From Clostridiales bacterium (lineage in GTDB: Bacteria > Bacillota > Clostridia > Lutisporales > Lutisporaceae), in NCBI GenBank assembly GCA_012842725.1, contig DUSG01000001.1, positions 1-11,050 on the forward strand: a stretch of 11,050 bases of DNA. Reading direction: 5' to 3'. The position numbers and the translations under genes were made by a program. Shown here one piece after another: positions 1 through 8,200 of the stretch. Under the pieces are notes generated by a model. It ran no database searches. It was not told the DNA's origin and saw nothing but the letters and a program-made list of their open reading frames with translations. Position 1 is the first letter of the stretch. Each line of letters starts with the position of its first letter.

Positions 1-19
1 AGGGTGGTCGGATGGTCGT

Positions 20-2212
20 ATGAAAAAAATCAGTACAAGAATAATTGTGCTATTAGGAATTTTAGTATTTTTTATTTGCTTTGGTTTTGGAGTGGTTTCA
101 TACACAACCTCCTATAAATCATTAATAGATTTATTGGAAGAAACCATGCCTAAAGTCGCTGAAGAAGCGGCAATTACAATTGAGGATGGAATACAGAATC
201 AGCTTAATAAATTAGAAACTATTGCTTCATTAGAGTATATGAAAGTTTTAAATGAGGGTAGCCCGGATACCTCTGTTATCAGGTCCATTCTATCTGGTGA
301 AGCCAGAAGATCGGAATTCAAGCAAATGATTCTGATAGATAGGAATGGTAATGCTTTATATGATGATGGCAGAGTTGCAGTTATATCAAAAAATACTTAT
401 ATTAATAAGGCTTTGTCGGGTGAAAATGTAGTATCACAACCAATTATGGATAGTGAAAGCAATGATATCGTAATGTATTATGCTGTACCTGTCAGAGTTG
501 ATAGTGATGTAGCCGGTGTGCTGTTGGCTGTTAGAGATGGCTTGGAACTGAGTGAGTTTGCAGCAAGAATCAAATTTGGAGAAACAGGCGAAGCTTTTAT
601 AATAGATAATCAGGGAAGAACGATTGCCCATGCAGATAAAGAGCTTCTGATGCAAATAGTGGAAGTTCATACAGCTGATGAATCTTCTTCTGCGTCTATT
701 GAAGTAATTTCTTCTGCATCTGCCAATGCAACTTCTTCTGCATCTGTCGATGCAACTTCCTCAGCTTCAGAGAGCAATGAACAAAATACATTAACGGATA
801 ATGATACTGCAGACAATGATACCTCAGATAATAATATTCGGAAATCAACTTCGTCTGAAAATGCTAATAGCGAATTAGGATTCAAAGGATTTTCAGATAT
901 ACAGGAAAAAATGATGAAAGGGCAAAAAGGATTTGGAGAATATGTATATAATGGTGTTGCCAAGGTAGTTGGCTTTGCTCCTATTGAGGAATTTCAATGG
1001 TCTATTGCTGTGACCCTTGACAAGGCTGAAGCATTATCAGGATTATCACATTTGAAGCAGGCGTTTTTATTTATTTCTCTCATATTCTTACTGTCAGGAA
1101 TTATAGTTGCATATATCATTGGGACAGGCATTTCCAGACCGATTTCTCACTTGGCGAATCATTGCAGAATTATATCGGACGGTGATTTTTCCAAAAACAT
1201 GGAAGAAAAATATACCAAAAGACGAGATGAAATAGGTGATTTGGCTAGGGGATTCAATAATATCAACATAAATGTTTCAAAGATAATCAGAAATGTTGTT
1301 TCAGAAGCCAGTAGTGTAAGCAAGGCAATTGAAAATGTAAATGACAACATGCTGGGACTGAGTAGTGAAATAGAGCGAATGTCCGGTATTATTGGCAACT
1401 TATCTTCAAAAATGGATGAAACATCTGCTATGGCAGAAGAAATGCATGCTGCCTCCAGCGAGATAGAAAGTGCAATAGATTCAATATCCGATAAATCACA
1501 AAAAGGTGCGCAATCTGCAGAGGAAGTCAGCAAGAGAGCTGAAAATCTGAAGAATAATGCCATTGAATCACAAAAGAGAGCAAAAGATATTCAGTCAGAT
1601 GTTGCAATAAAATTGAGAGAAGCTATTGAAAAATCCAAAGCAGTTGAGAAAATCAAAATACTGTCTGATGTTATTTTGGACATATCTTCTCAGACGAATC
1701 TGCTGGCATTAAATGCAACAATTGAAGCTTCTCATGCAGGAGAAGCAGGAAAAGGTTTTACGGTTGTTGCCGAAGAAATTAGGAATTTAGCTGTACATAC
1801 CAAACAAACAGTTAATGAAATTCAAAAAGTAACAAAACAAGTGATAGAATCAGTAGAAGCTCTTTCTGCAAGTTCTGAACAAGTATTGGAGTTTTTAGAA
1901 GATAAAGTTGTAAAAGATTATAATATGCTGGTTGAAACGGGAGAACAGTATAATGAAGACGCGAAACTGATTACTGAGATGGTTGCCGATTTGAAAAAGA
2001 CTACGGAACAGTTGTATACTGCTATTCAAAACATGGTAGAGGCAATAAATGATGTTGCAGCATCATCGGAAGAGGGAGCTTCAGAGACTGCGGATTTGGC
2101 TGATGAAGCAATGGTTGTAACCAAAAGAACAAAGGAAGTGTTGGAAAAGACACATGATGTAAATAAGAGTGCAGGCAGACTTTTAGACCTTGTATCAATA
2201 TTCAAGATATAA
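20..2212 (+). CDS. Methyl-accepting chemotaxis protein (dCache sensor, HAMP, MCP signalling domain)
   Basis: Transmembrane chemoreceptor that should bind a ligand outside the cell and control CheA/CheW inside. Seen in the 730-aa product: basic start and TM1 at about residues 7-28, an extracellular region at about 30-345 with a dCache-like fold pattern (ISKNTYINKAL; GETGEAFIIDNQGRTIAH; GFGEYVYNG; FAPIEEFQWSIAVTLD), TM2 at about 348-370, HAMP at about 371-425, then a long coiled coil. The hairpin tip is at about 558-590 (QTNLLALNATIEASHAGEAG, then GFTVVAEEIRNLA), the most conserved part of the family. The arginine-tryptophan-tyrosine pattern of amino-acid-binding dCache domains is not visible, so the ligand is unknown. 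There is no C-terminal CheR-binding pentapeptide; it ends SIFKI. A low-complexity repeat insert lies at about residues 220-280. The ribosome site is poor (AGGGTGG, 12 nt upstream) and the frame stays open to the window edge, so an earlier start cannot be fully excluded, but the MKK-plus-TM1 start fits the family. Confidence 0.95.
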   Translation: MKKISTRIIVLLGILVFFICFGFGVVSYTTSYKSLIDLLEETMPKVAEEAAITIEDGIQNQLNKLETIASLEYMKVLNEGSPDTSVIRSILSGEARRSEFKQMILIDRNGNALYDDGRVAVISKNTYINKALSGENVVSQPIMDSESNDIVMYYAVPVRVDSDVAGVLLAVRDGLELSEFAARIKFGETGEAFIIDNQGRTIAHADKELLMQIVEVHTADESSSASIEVISSASANATSSASVDATSSASESNEQNTLTDNDTADNDTSDNNIRKSTSSENANSELGFKGFSDIQEKMMKGQKGFGEYVYNGVAKVVGFAPIEEFQWSIAVTLDKAEALSGLSHLKQAFLFISLIFLLSGIIVAYIIGTGISRPISHLANHCRIISDGDFSKNMEEKYTKRRDEIGDLARGFNNININVSKIIRNVVSEASSVSKAIENVNDNMLGLSSEIERMSGIIGNLSSKMDETSAMAEEMHAASSEIESAIDSISDKSQKGAQSAEEVSKRAENLKNNAIESQKRAKDIQSDVAIKLREAIEKSKAVEKIKILSDVILDISSQTNLLALNATIEASHAGEAGKGFTVVAEEIRNLAVHTKQTVNEIQKVTKQVIESVEALSASSEQVLEFLEDKVVKDYNMLVETGEQYNEDAKLITEMVADLKKTTEQLYTAIQNMVEAINDVAASSEEGASETADLADEAMVVTKRTKEVLEKTHDVNKSAGRLLDLVSIFKI
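680..775 (+). repeat. Four imperfect 24-nt tandem repeats encoding ESSSASIE-like octapeptides
   Basis: Within the chemoreceptor gene, four consecutive in-frame 24-nt units (680-703, 704-727, 728-751, 752-775) encode ESSSASIE, VISSASAN, ATSSASVD and ATSSASES. The last three share the core TCTTCTGCATCT or a close synonymous variant. They are followed at 800-829 by two 15-nt units encoding NDTAD and NDTSD. The repeats fall in the membrane-distal sensor domain, between the strand ending IAHADKELL and the segment beginning LGFKGFSD, where related receptors usually have a short loop. The array is probably a flexible extracellular linker that arose by slippage; the function is not known. Confidence 0.85.
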
Positions 2213-2246
2213 ATCATAATAATAGTACAGGGTTATCAGTAATTCA

Positions 2247-2276
2247 TTGACAGATTAATTATTCCTATATTATACT
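2247..2276 (+). promoter_or_regulatory. Sigma-A-type promoter for the leader RNA and epimerase operon
   Basis: Perfect -35 box TTGACA at 2247-2252, an 18-bp spacer, and -10 box TATACT at 2271-2276, predicting a transcript start near 2283. It lies 35 nt after the chemoreceptor stop codon and fires into a structured RNA region before the epimerase gene. No other equally good promoter is visible between here and 2526. Confidence 0.7.
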
Positions 2277-2282
2277 TTACAT

Positions 2283-2429
2283 AAAGTAATATAAAAATAG
2301 TATTAATAATTATTAATCTTACCATAGAATACTGCTTTGCTTATGTGATAGAGGCACCCCCTTTATCGGAATAAGCAAAACCCAGTAAGGAGCCGTATGG
2401 TTATGGCTTTTTACTGGGTTTGCTTTTTT
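2283..2429 (+). ncRNA. Candidate structured leader or small RNA of about 147 nt ending in a terminator
   Basis: From the predicted start near 2283 three hairpins can form in order. The first pairs AGTATT (2299-2304) with AATACT (2328-2333) around an AT palindrome. The second pairs TTTGCTTAT (2336-2344) with ATAAGCAAA (2371-2379) and contains an inner 8-bp stem GATAGAGG (2347-2354)/CCTTTATC (2360-2367, one G-U pair) with loop CACCC; a 2x3 internal loop (GT/GGA) separates the two stems. The third is the terminator at 2375-2429. The second and third share GCAAA (2375-2379), so they compete for it. I do not recognise a known riboswitch class. It may be an attenuation leader for the downstream operon, an independent small RNA, or merely the 3' end of the chemoreceptor transcript. 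Confidence 0.45.
2375..2429 (+). terminator. Strong intrinsic terminator upstream of the epimerase gene
   Basis: Left arm 2375-2394 pairs with right arm 2405-2423 as GCAAA/TTTGC, a bulged A at 2380, CCCAGTAA/TTACTGGG, two G-U pairs and AGCC/GGCT, with a 10-nt loop (2395-2404). Six T residues follow at 2424-2429. This is about 19 bp of nearly continuous helix. It can end chemoreceptor read-through transcripts as well as transcripts from the 2247-2276 promoter, so expression of the epimerase requires read-through or a weaker promoter within 2430-2510 that I could not identify with confidence. Confidence 0.85.
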
Positions 2430-2525
2430 ATAGATATTTATGACTCAAATGAGTATTCAACAACTGGAATTATATTTATCTTATTAATGTATGTAGTTGA
2501 AAAATAGTATGAGAGGTGTGAAAGA

Positions 2526-3617
2526 ATGAGGATTACTGACATTCGATTAGGTAAGATTTCTGTTCCGCTTATTGTGCCCTTCAAGACAGCATTGAGAAGT
2601 GTCAACAGTGTAGAAGATGTTATTGTTGAGATTCATACAGATACAGGCCACGTGGGATATGGTGAAGCCCCTCCTACAGGAGTAATAACCGGAGATACTA
2701 CAGGCTCTATAATAGGTGCAATAAATGATCACATAATGAAGGTATTGATCGGCCGCGATGTAGATGATTTTGAAGATATTATCAGGGCAGTTAATGGAAG
2801 TATTATAAATAATACCAGTGCAAAAGCAGCCGTTGATATGGCTCTTTGGGATCTATATGGCCAGCTTTACAAGATTCCGGTTTATAAGATGTTAGGAGGA
2901 AGCAGAAAGAGTATTGAAACCGATATAACCATAAGTGTTAATTCTCCTGAAGAAATGGCTCGTGATGCTGTTAGGGCAATTGAGAATGGTTATAACTGCC
3001 TTAAAGTTAAGGTAGGAAGCAATCCTGAATTGGATATAGAGCGATTATCTGCTGTTCGTCAAGTTGCACCGGATGCTCTTATCCGCATTGATGCAAACCA
3101 AGCATGGACACCAAAACAGGCAGTAAATATTTTGAATCGAATGCAGGAAAAAGGTTTAGATATTGAATTTGTAGAACAACCGGTTAAAGCACATGACTTA
3201 GAAGGACTTAAATATGTAACCCAGAATTCATATGTGCCGGTTATGGCTGATGAAAGTGTGTTTTCTCCTTTGGATGCCCTAAAAATAATGCAGATGAGGG
3301 CAGCAGATCTAATAAATATTAAATTGATGAAGTGCGGTGGTCTTACAAATGCTCTCAAAATAACATCTGCTGCAGAAGTTTATGGGGTAGAATGTATGAT
3401 TGGTTGCATGCTGGAGGCAAAGATAAGCGTTAATGCTGCTGTACATTTAGCCTGTGCTAGACAAATTATTACCAAGGTTGATTTGGACGGTCCTGTATTA
3501 TGTAGCGAAGACCCGATAATCGGTGGTGCAGTGTTCAACAATAAGGATATTACAGTAAGCGACGAGCCTGGTTTAGGTATCAAGGGTATTGAAAAGATAA
3601 GATATATTAAGTTTTGA
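2526..3617 (+). CDS. L-Ala-D/L-Glu dipeptide epimerase (enolase superfamily)
   Basis: Cytoplasmic Mg-dependent enzyme predicted to interconvert L-Ala-D-Glu and L-Ala-L-Glu, so that murein-derived dipeptides can be cleaved by ordinary peptidases. The 363-aa length is normal for the family. Seen: an N-terminal capping domain, then a barrel with the general bases K160 and K162 (KVKVG), metal ligands D189 (DANQ), E217 (VEQP) and D242 (ADES), and the opposite-face base K266 (IKLMKCGG). Near the C terminus the DLD motif (D319, D321) matches the DxD pair that binds the dipeptide amino group in characterised Ala-Glu epimerases such as Bacillus YkfB, which favours this activity over muconate cycloisomerase or o-succinylbenzoate synthase. 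The ATG has a good site, AGAGGTG at 2512-2518, 7 nt upstream. It is the first gene of an operon with the transglutaminase-like gene. The precise dipeptide preference is inference. Confidence 0.87.
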   Translation: MRITDIRLGKISVPLIVPFKTALRSVNSVEDVIVEIHTDTGHVGYGEAPPTGVITGDTTGSIIGAINDHIMKVLIGRDVDDFEDIIRAVNGSIINNTSAKAAVDMALWDLYGQLYKIPVYKMLGGSRKSIETDITISVNSPEEMARDAVRAIENGYNCLKVKVGSNPELDIERLSAVRQVAPDALIRIDANQAWTPKQAVNILNRMQEKGLDIEFVEQPVKAHDLEGLKYVTQNSYVPVMADESVFSPLDALKIMQMRAADLINIKLMKCGGLTNALKITSAAEVYGVECMIGCMLEAKISVNAAVHLACARQIITKVDLDGPVLCSEDPIIGGAVFNNKDITVSDEPGLGIKGIEKIRYIKF

Positions 3618-3619
3618 TG

Positions 3620-3627
3620 AAGGAGGG
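3620..3627 (+). promoter_or_regulatory. Ribosome binding site that fixes the transglutaminase gene start at 3635
   Basis: AAGGAGGG lies 2 nt after the epimerase stop codon and 7 nt before ATG 3635. Earlier in-frame candidates (TTG 3614 and ATG 3617) precede or abut this site and have no ribosome site at a usable distance. Confidence 0.8.
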
Positions 3628-3634
3628 CACTGTT

Positions 3635-5002
3635 ATGTACACAAATGATTATTTCAAATATCTTAATATCGGTCTTCCGGATGACATATTGAGGCGTAAA
3701 CTTTATGGGGATTTTGAGGGTGCCATTCGATTGATAGATATGAGACTAGAATCAAATAATATACCTGAGCCATTAAAGAATTGTCTCAAAGTACAGAGGG
3801 AAATTATGCTTCGGCTGCCGGATGATTTCCCTCTGACAAAAAGTGAAGCGTTAGCTGTTGCACGAAAGCGTATTCAGGACTTTTCCGAAGAGGAATTTAC
3901 GAAACTGGTGGATGAAGGAAGGATATTATGGATTTATATAAACGGTGAGCCTCGTTATTTTAATCGTTTTTTTGAAACTCTTTGCAAAACCGATGAAGTT
4001 TTTGCAAAAAGAGCCGGTATAAGGAAGTCTGGTATGAATGACGAGGTTATAAGAGACTATTCAATGCGAACCATGATGGAAAAAGGCAAAATGGTTAATC
4101 AAATCCGTTGCCGTGCCTCTGTCCGTATAAAAGATGAGTATTTTGAAAAAGGAAAACTGGTTCGCGTTCACTTGCCAATACCTTGTGTTTGTGAACAGCA
4201 GAGTGATATAAGAATTGAGAAAATGTTCCCGGAAAATGGTTTTATAGCTCCTGAAACAGCTCCTCAGCGAACAGTATTTTGGGAGGAGATAATGACGGAG
4301 AATCATGAGTATTTTGTTGAATTTTCTTATGTTCATACTGCCAAGTATCATGATATAGCCAATATAATACCTTCCGAGCAGCAACCGAAATTTTATACAG
4401 AGGAATTACCTCCTCATATAGTATTCACTCCTTATATACAACAGCTGGTTGATACCCTTACTAAAGATATAAATAACCCTTTAGAGAAAGCCAGAAGTAT
4501 CTATGATTTTATCACTAAGAATGTAAAATATTCATTTATGCCTGCATATTTCGGTCTTGAAAACATTGCAGATGGATGTGCCAGAAATCTTGTCGGCGAT
4601 TGCGGTGTACAGGCTTTGCTGTTTATAACCATGTGCCGCTATGCCGGAATTCCTGCACGCTGGCAAAGCGGATGGATTGTTGAACCGGAATTCTGTGGTG
4701 CTCATGATTGGGCTATGTTTTATATAGAACCTTATGGATGGTTGTACGCAGACCCTTCATTTGGAGGCGGTGCCGTGAGAAAAGGCAATGAAGCTCTGAG
4801 GCAGCATTATTTTGGAAATCTGGATCCTTACCGCATGGTAGCAAATACGGAATTTCAAGCTGAATTTACTATACCAAAGAGGCATTGGCGAGCAGATCCA
4901 TATGACAATCAGATAGGTGAGATTGAAACAGAGGACAGAGGCTTAAGATATTACGAGTATGAACGCAAAAAAGAAGTTATCTCATGTGTTGAGATAATAT
5001 GA
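3635..5002 (+). CDS. Cytoplasmic transglutaminase-like (papain-fold) protein
   Basis: A 455-aa protein with no signal peptide or membrane segment, so likely cytoplasmic. Residues 1 to about 240 are not recognised; the second half of this part looks beta-rich. A transglutaminase-like core follows at about 250-400 with a complete catalytic triad: C323 (VGDCGVQ), H357 (GAHDWA) and D373 (YADPSFG). Bacterial members with this core are usually cysteine peptidases or amide hydrolases rather than cross-linkers. The segment RYAGIPARWQSGW after the Cys helix is typical of the fold. The gene starts 17 nt after the epimerase stop, so the two are almost certainly translated from one mRNA. In Bacillus a murein-peptide epimerase is paired with an unrelated gamma-D-Glu-diamino acid peptidase (YkfC), so this protein may hydrolyse a murein peptide to feed the epimerase; that is inference from context. 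A terminator at 5047-5083 closes the operon. Confidence 0.85.
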   Translation: MYTNDYFKYLNIGLPDDILRRKLYGDFEGAIRLIDMRLESNNIPEPLKNCLKVQREIMLRLPDDFPLTKSEALAVARKRIQDFSEEEFTKLVDEGRILWIYINGEPRYFNRFFETLCKTDEVFAKRAGIRKSGMNDEVIRDYSMRTMMEKGKMVNQIRCRASVRIKDEYFEKGKLVRVHLPIPCVCEQQSDIRIEKMFPENGFIAPETAPQRTVFWEEIMTENHEYFVEFSYVHTAKYHDIANIIPSEQQPKFYTEELPPHIVFTPYIQQLVDTLTKDINNPLEKARSIYDFITKNVKYSFMPAYFGLENIADGCARNLVGDCGVQALLFITMCRYAGIPARWQSGWIVEPEFCGAHDWAMFYIEPYGWLYADPSFGGGAVRKGNEALRQHYFGNLDPYRMVANTEFQAEFTIPKRHWRADPYDNQIGEIETEDRGLRYYEYERKKEVISCVEII

Positions 5003-5021
5003 TAATAAGAATTCATAGTGT

Positions 5022-5049
5022 TTGACATGAGTTTAAAGAATTATATAAA
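5022..5049 (+). promoter_or_regulatory. Sigma-A-type promoter for the large regulator gene
   Basis: -35 box TTGACA at 5022-5027, a 16-bp spacer, and -10 box TATAAA at 5044-5049, predicting a start near 5057. The promoter overlaps the left arm of the upstream operon's terminator. A transcript starting here would lack most of that arm and should not be terminated. It gives a leader of about 195 nt before ATG 5252. Confidence 0.6.
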
Positions 5050-5083
5050 AAACACCATACTTAAGTAAGTTTGGTGTTTTTTT
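5047..5083 (+). terminator. Intrinsic terminator of the epimerase-transglutaminase operon
   Basis: Left arm 5047-5062 (AAAAAACACCATACTT) pairs with right arm 5067-5082 with a single T-T mismatch, around the loop AAGT at 5063-5066. The right arm ends in a run of seven T (5077-5083). The A-rich start of the left arm pairs with the T-run, so the hairpin might also act for transcription on the opposite strand. Confidence 0.8.
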
Positions 5084-5183
5084 AATCTATGTAAAAATAT
5101 GCAGCTCTGTGATATTATATGTAGTAACCAGTTGTAATTATTTATATTTTATAAATAGTTTAGAGTATTCTTCATCTCAAAAA

Positions 5184-5220
5184 ATGATAGATGACCGTTT
5201 ATAATGGATTATTCTATCAT
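5184..5220 (+). repeat. Nested inverted repeat in the leader of the large regulator gene
   Basis: ATGATAGA (5184-5191) is perfectly repeated in inverse as TCTATCAT (5213-5220), 21 nt apart. Inside it ATAAT (5201-5205) and ATTAT (5208-5212) form a second perfect inverted repeat around GG, directly abutting the outer right arm. It sits about 20 nt before the ribosome site of the regulator gene. It may be an operator or an mRNA hairpin; in such AT-rich DNA chance cannot be excluded. Confidence 0.4.
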
Positions 5221-5239
5221 AATATATATCGGAGTAATT

Positions 5240-5244
5240 GGAGG
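5240..5244 (+). promoter_or_regulatory. Ribosome binding site that fixes the large regulator start at 5252
   Basis: GGAGG at 5240-5244, 7 nt before ATG 5252. The upstream in-frame ATG at 5204 has no such site and lies inside the nested inverted repeat. Homologous kinase-like domains begin with a GY-hydrophobic segment like the MFSLPGYII encoded from 5252. Confidence 0.8.
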
Positions 5245-5251
5245 AAAGAAG

Positions 5252-8200
5252 ATGTTCAGTCTGCCTGGTTATATAATACATAACAAAATTTTTGATAATG
5301 ATATGATAGAGGTTTATAAAGGGACAACGGTGGGGTCAAAAACTTCGGTTCTTATTAAAAGATTGAAAGAAGAAGCCTCTAATCCTGCCAACATACAAAA
5401 AATTGTTCATGAATGGGAAATAACCCGGAACATTGAAATAGAGGGTATTTTAAAACCCATTAAACTTGAGAAATATATGGATTCATACGTAGTAATAATG
5501 AAAGACATTGGGGGCGTATTTTTAAGCTATTACATAAAAGATAATGTCATAGACATAAAGTCTTTTCTTGATATTGCAATTCAATTGTCTGAGACACTCA
5601 GCAGGCTTCATGATAAGTGCATTATGCATAGGGATATTAACGCTGAAAACATACTTATTCAACCCGATACCAATAAAGTTCATATAACGAATTTTTATAG
5701 AGCAACTCTCTTTTCTGCAAGAAACAAAAATCAAAAAGTTATGCTTGAAGGACAAGAATATTACAAAAACGATTATTATTCTCTTGGAATCACGTTTTTT
5801 GAGATACTAAGGAAGTTTTATGGTTCAGACTTATATGACAGTGAAATACCTGGCGTATTATGGGATATTATTAAGAAAATGATTTCCGATAATCCTGATG
5901 AGAGATATCAAAGCAGTTATGGCCTCATATATGATTTGAAGAAATGCAGTTATCATTTGAACTGCACCGGAGAGATAAAACCTTTTCAATTAGGTCAGGC
6001 AGATACGTTCCATAACTTTCAACTACCGAGGGAATTGTACGGCAGAGAAAAGGAAAGAGTTATGATTATGGATGCCTTTGAAAGAGCATGTAAGGGAGAA
6101 GGTGAACTCTTACTGGTAAGCGGCTATCCCGGTGTAGGAAAAACTATGCTGATAAACAATGTATTAAAACCCATTGCCATACAAAAAGGTTATTTTGCAT
6201 ACGGTAAATTTGATCAGGTGCAAAAAAATATACCTTACGCTCCTTTTGTAAATGCTATGGGGAACATTTTGAGAATGATTATGACAGAAAGCAAGGAAGA
6301 GCTAATATTGTGGAGAAAGAAAATGCTTAAAGCCTTAGGAAAGAACGCTGCTATTATAACAGAGATGATTCCTGAAGCGGAATTACTGATTGGACCTCAA
6401 CCGCCTATTGAAGAACTCAATCCTAATGAAGCCCAAAATAGATTTTTAATGGCGTTCAGCAATTTTATAAAGATATTTGCTGAAAAGGGACATCCCTTGG
6501 TGTTATTTTTAGACGACCTCCAATGGGCTGACTTATCTTCTTTGAAACTCATAAACCATTTATGCTGTGATACGAAACTAAACTATGTACTTCTTGTGGG
6601 AGCATATCGTAATACAGAAGTAAATGAAGAGCATCCATTGTCAGCTACCATTAAGGAAATAGCGAATGAAGGAGTGCGCATTGAAAATTTTCTTTTATCT
6701 TCATTTAATAAAAAAGAAACTGCTGGATTTATTAAGGGAGCATTATGTTGTTCCGAAGAAAACGCAGATATGATATCAGATAAATTATATCGTGAATCTT
6801 GCGGTATACCGCTTTTTTTAGGGCAGTTATTGATATCGCTTTATGAGAATAATATTCTGATTTTTAACAGAGAATATTCGAGTTGGGAATTAAAAGAAGA
6901 ATACATGCAAGAAATACAAATTCCTGACGGAATAGCTGAACTCGTGATTGAAAAAATGAAGAATCTCAGTGAAAAAACCCGAGATATATTAAAGTCAGCT
7001 TCCTGTATAGGAAATAGTTTTGATTTGGATACAATATCAGCAATATGTGAGAAGACACCTATTGAAACTGCGAGTCTCCTTCTTCCGGCAATAATGGAGG
7101 GATTGGTTTTCCAACCTACATCAAATGGTAATAGCGAAACAGAACAATATGAGTTTTTCCACGATATAGTGAGACAAGCTGCCTATTTTTTGCTTTCTCC
7201 TGAAGAAAAGAAAAGAATCCATGTTAAAGTTGGCAGATTTATTCTAAAAAACACCCGACAGGAGGAGATAGAAAATAAGTTACTGCCTATTCTGGAACAT
7301 ATTAATAGGGGCTTGGGTTTAATTGAAGACCCTGAAGAAAGGTTGAAACTTGCAGAATATAACCTGATATCAGGCAGAAAAGCAAAAGCAACTGCTGCAT
7401 ATGATTCAGCCAAGAACTGTTTCAAATCCGGAATAGAATTACTTCCGAATAATAGCTGGATTAGTCATTATGCATTAAGCTATAACCTTTATCTTGAACT
7501 GGCGCAGTGTGAATACCTTATAGGTGATGTATTAATAGCGGAAGAATTGTTTGAAATAATAGTAAAAAACACAAAAACGGAAATTGAGCGGGCAGACGTA
7601 CATGCTCTGAAGATGTTATTGTACGCAGGCAGCGGAAAGTTTGACGAAGCAGTAGAAATAGGTATAAGTGCATTGAGAAAATTCGGCATCAGTTTTGCGA
7701 AGAATCCCGGATTATGCAATAATGCAAAGGAATTATTGCTGTACAAATGGTATATGCGAAATAAAAATATAAAAGACCTTATTAATTTGCCTGAGATGAA
7801 AGATACGGCACAGAAGAAAGTAGCCAAGTTGTATATAAGTCTTATTCTTTCAACATGTACAAGTCACCCTGATTTATATTCGTATTGTATTATAAAATTA
7901 GGAAACCATGGTTTGAAATATGGCAACACTGAAATGACATCCATTGGTTTTATCGGTTATGCGATAACCGAAGGGAGTGTGCTTGGAAATTACTCAACAG
8001 GATATGAACTTGGAAAAATTGCCATTGAGCATGCAGAGAGGTATGGAAAGGATTACGTAAAATGCATTGTGTATTTTACCGTGGGTGGATTGATACATCA
8101 TTGGATGCGCCATGGGAAAGAAAGTATACAATATCTGGACCATGCCGTAAAATATGCTCTTGAAGCGGGAAACGTTCTGATAGCTGGATTTTCTTACTGT

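Noticed and set aside
667..963. Long minus-strand open frame opposite the repeat insert of the chemoreceptor gene
   Set aside because: It is a by-product of the Ser/Ala-rich repeat composition of the + strand gene; no ribosome site or recognisable protein features.
2345..2379. Resemblance of GTGATAGAGG to the 5' end of lysine riboswitches, and of the AGAGG...CACCC stretch to preQ1 riboswitches
   Set aside because: The rest of the lysine riboswitch core is absent and GATAGAGG is taken up in a local 8-bp hairpin. The A-rich tail and pseudoknot expected of preQ1-I are not present.
3614..3634. Earlier TTG/ATG starts for the transglutaminase-like gene overlapping the epimerase stop
   Set aside because: The AAGGAGGG site lies downstream of them and is correctly spaced only for ATG 3635.
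5101..5160. Possible second promoter (TTGTAA at 5132, TATAAA at 5150) before the regulator gene
   Set aside because: The spacing of about 12 bp is far too short, and the promoter at 5022-5049 is much better.
5204..5251. Upstream in-frame ATG that would add 16 residues to the large regulator
   Set aside because: No ribosome site before it, it lies within the nested inverted repeat, and ATG 5252 has GGAGG at ideal spacing.
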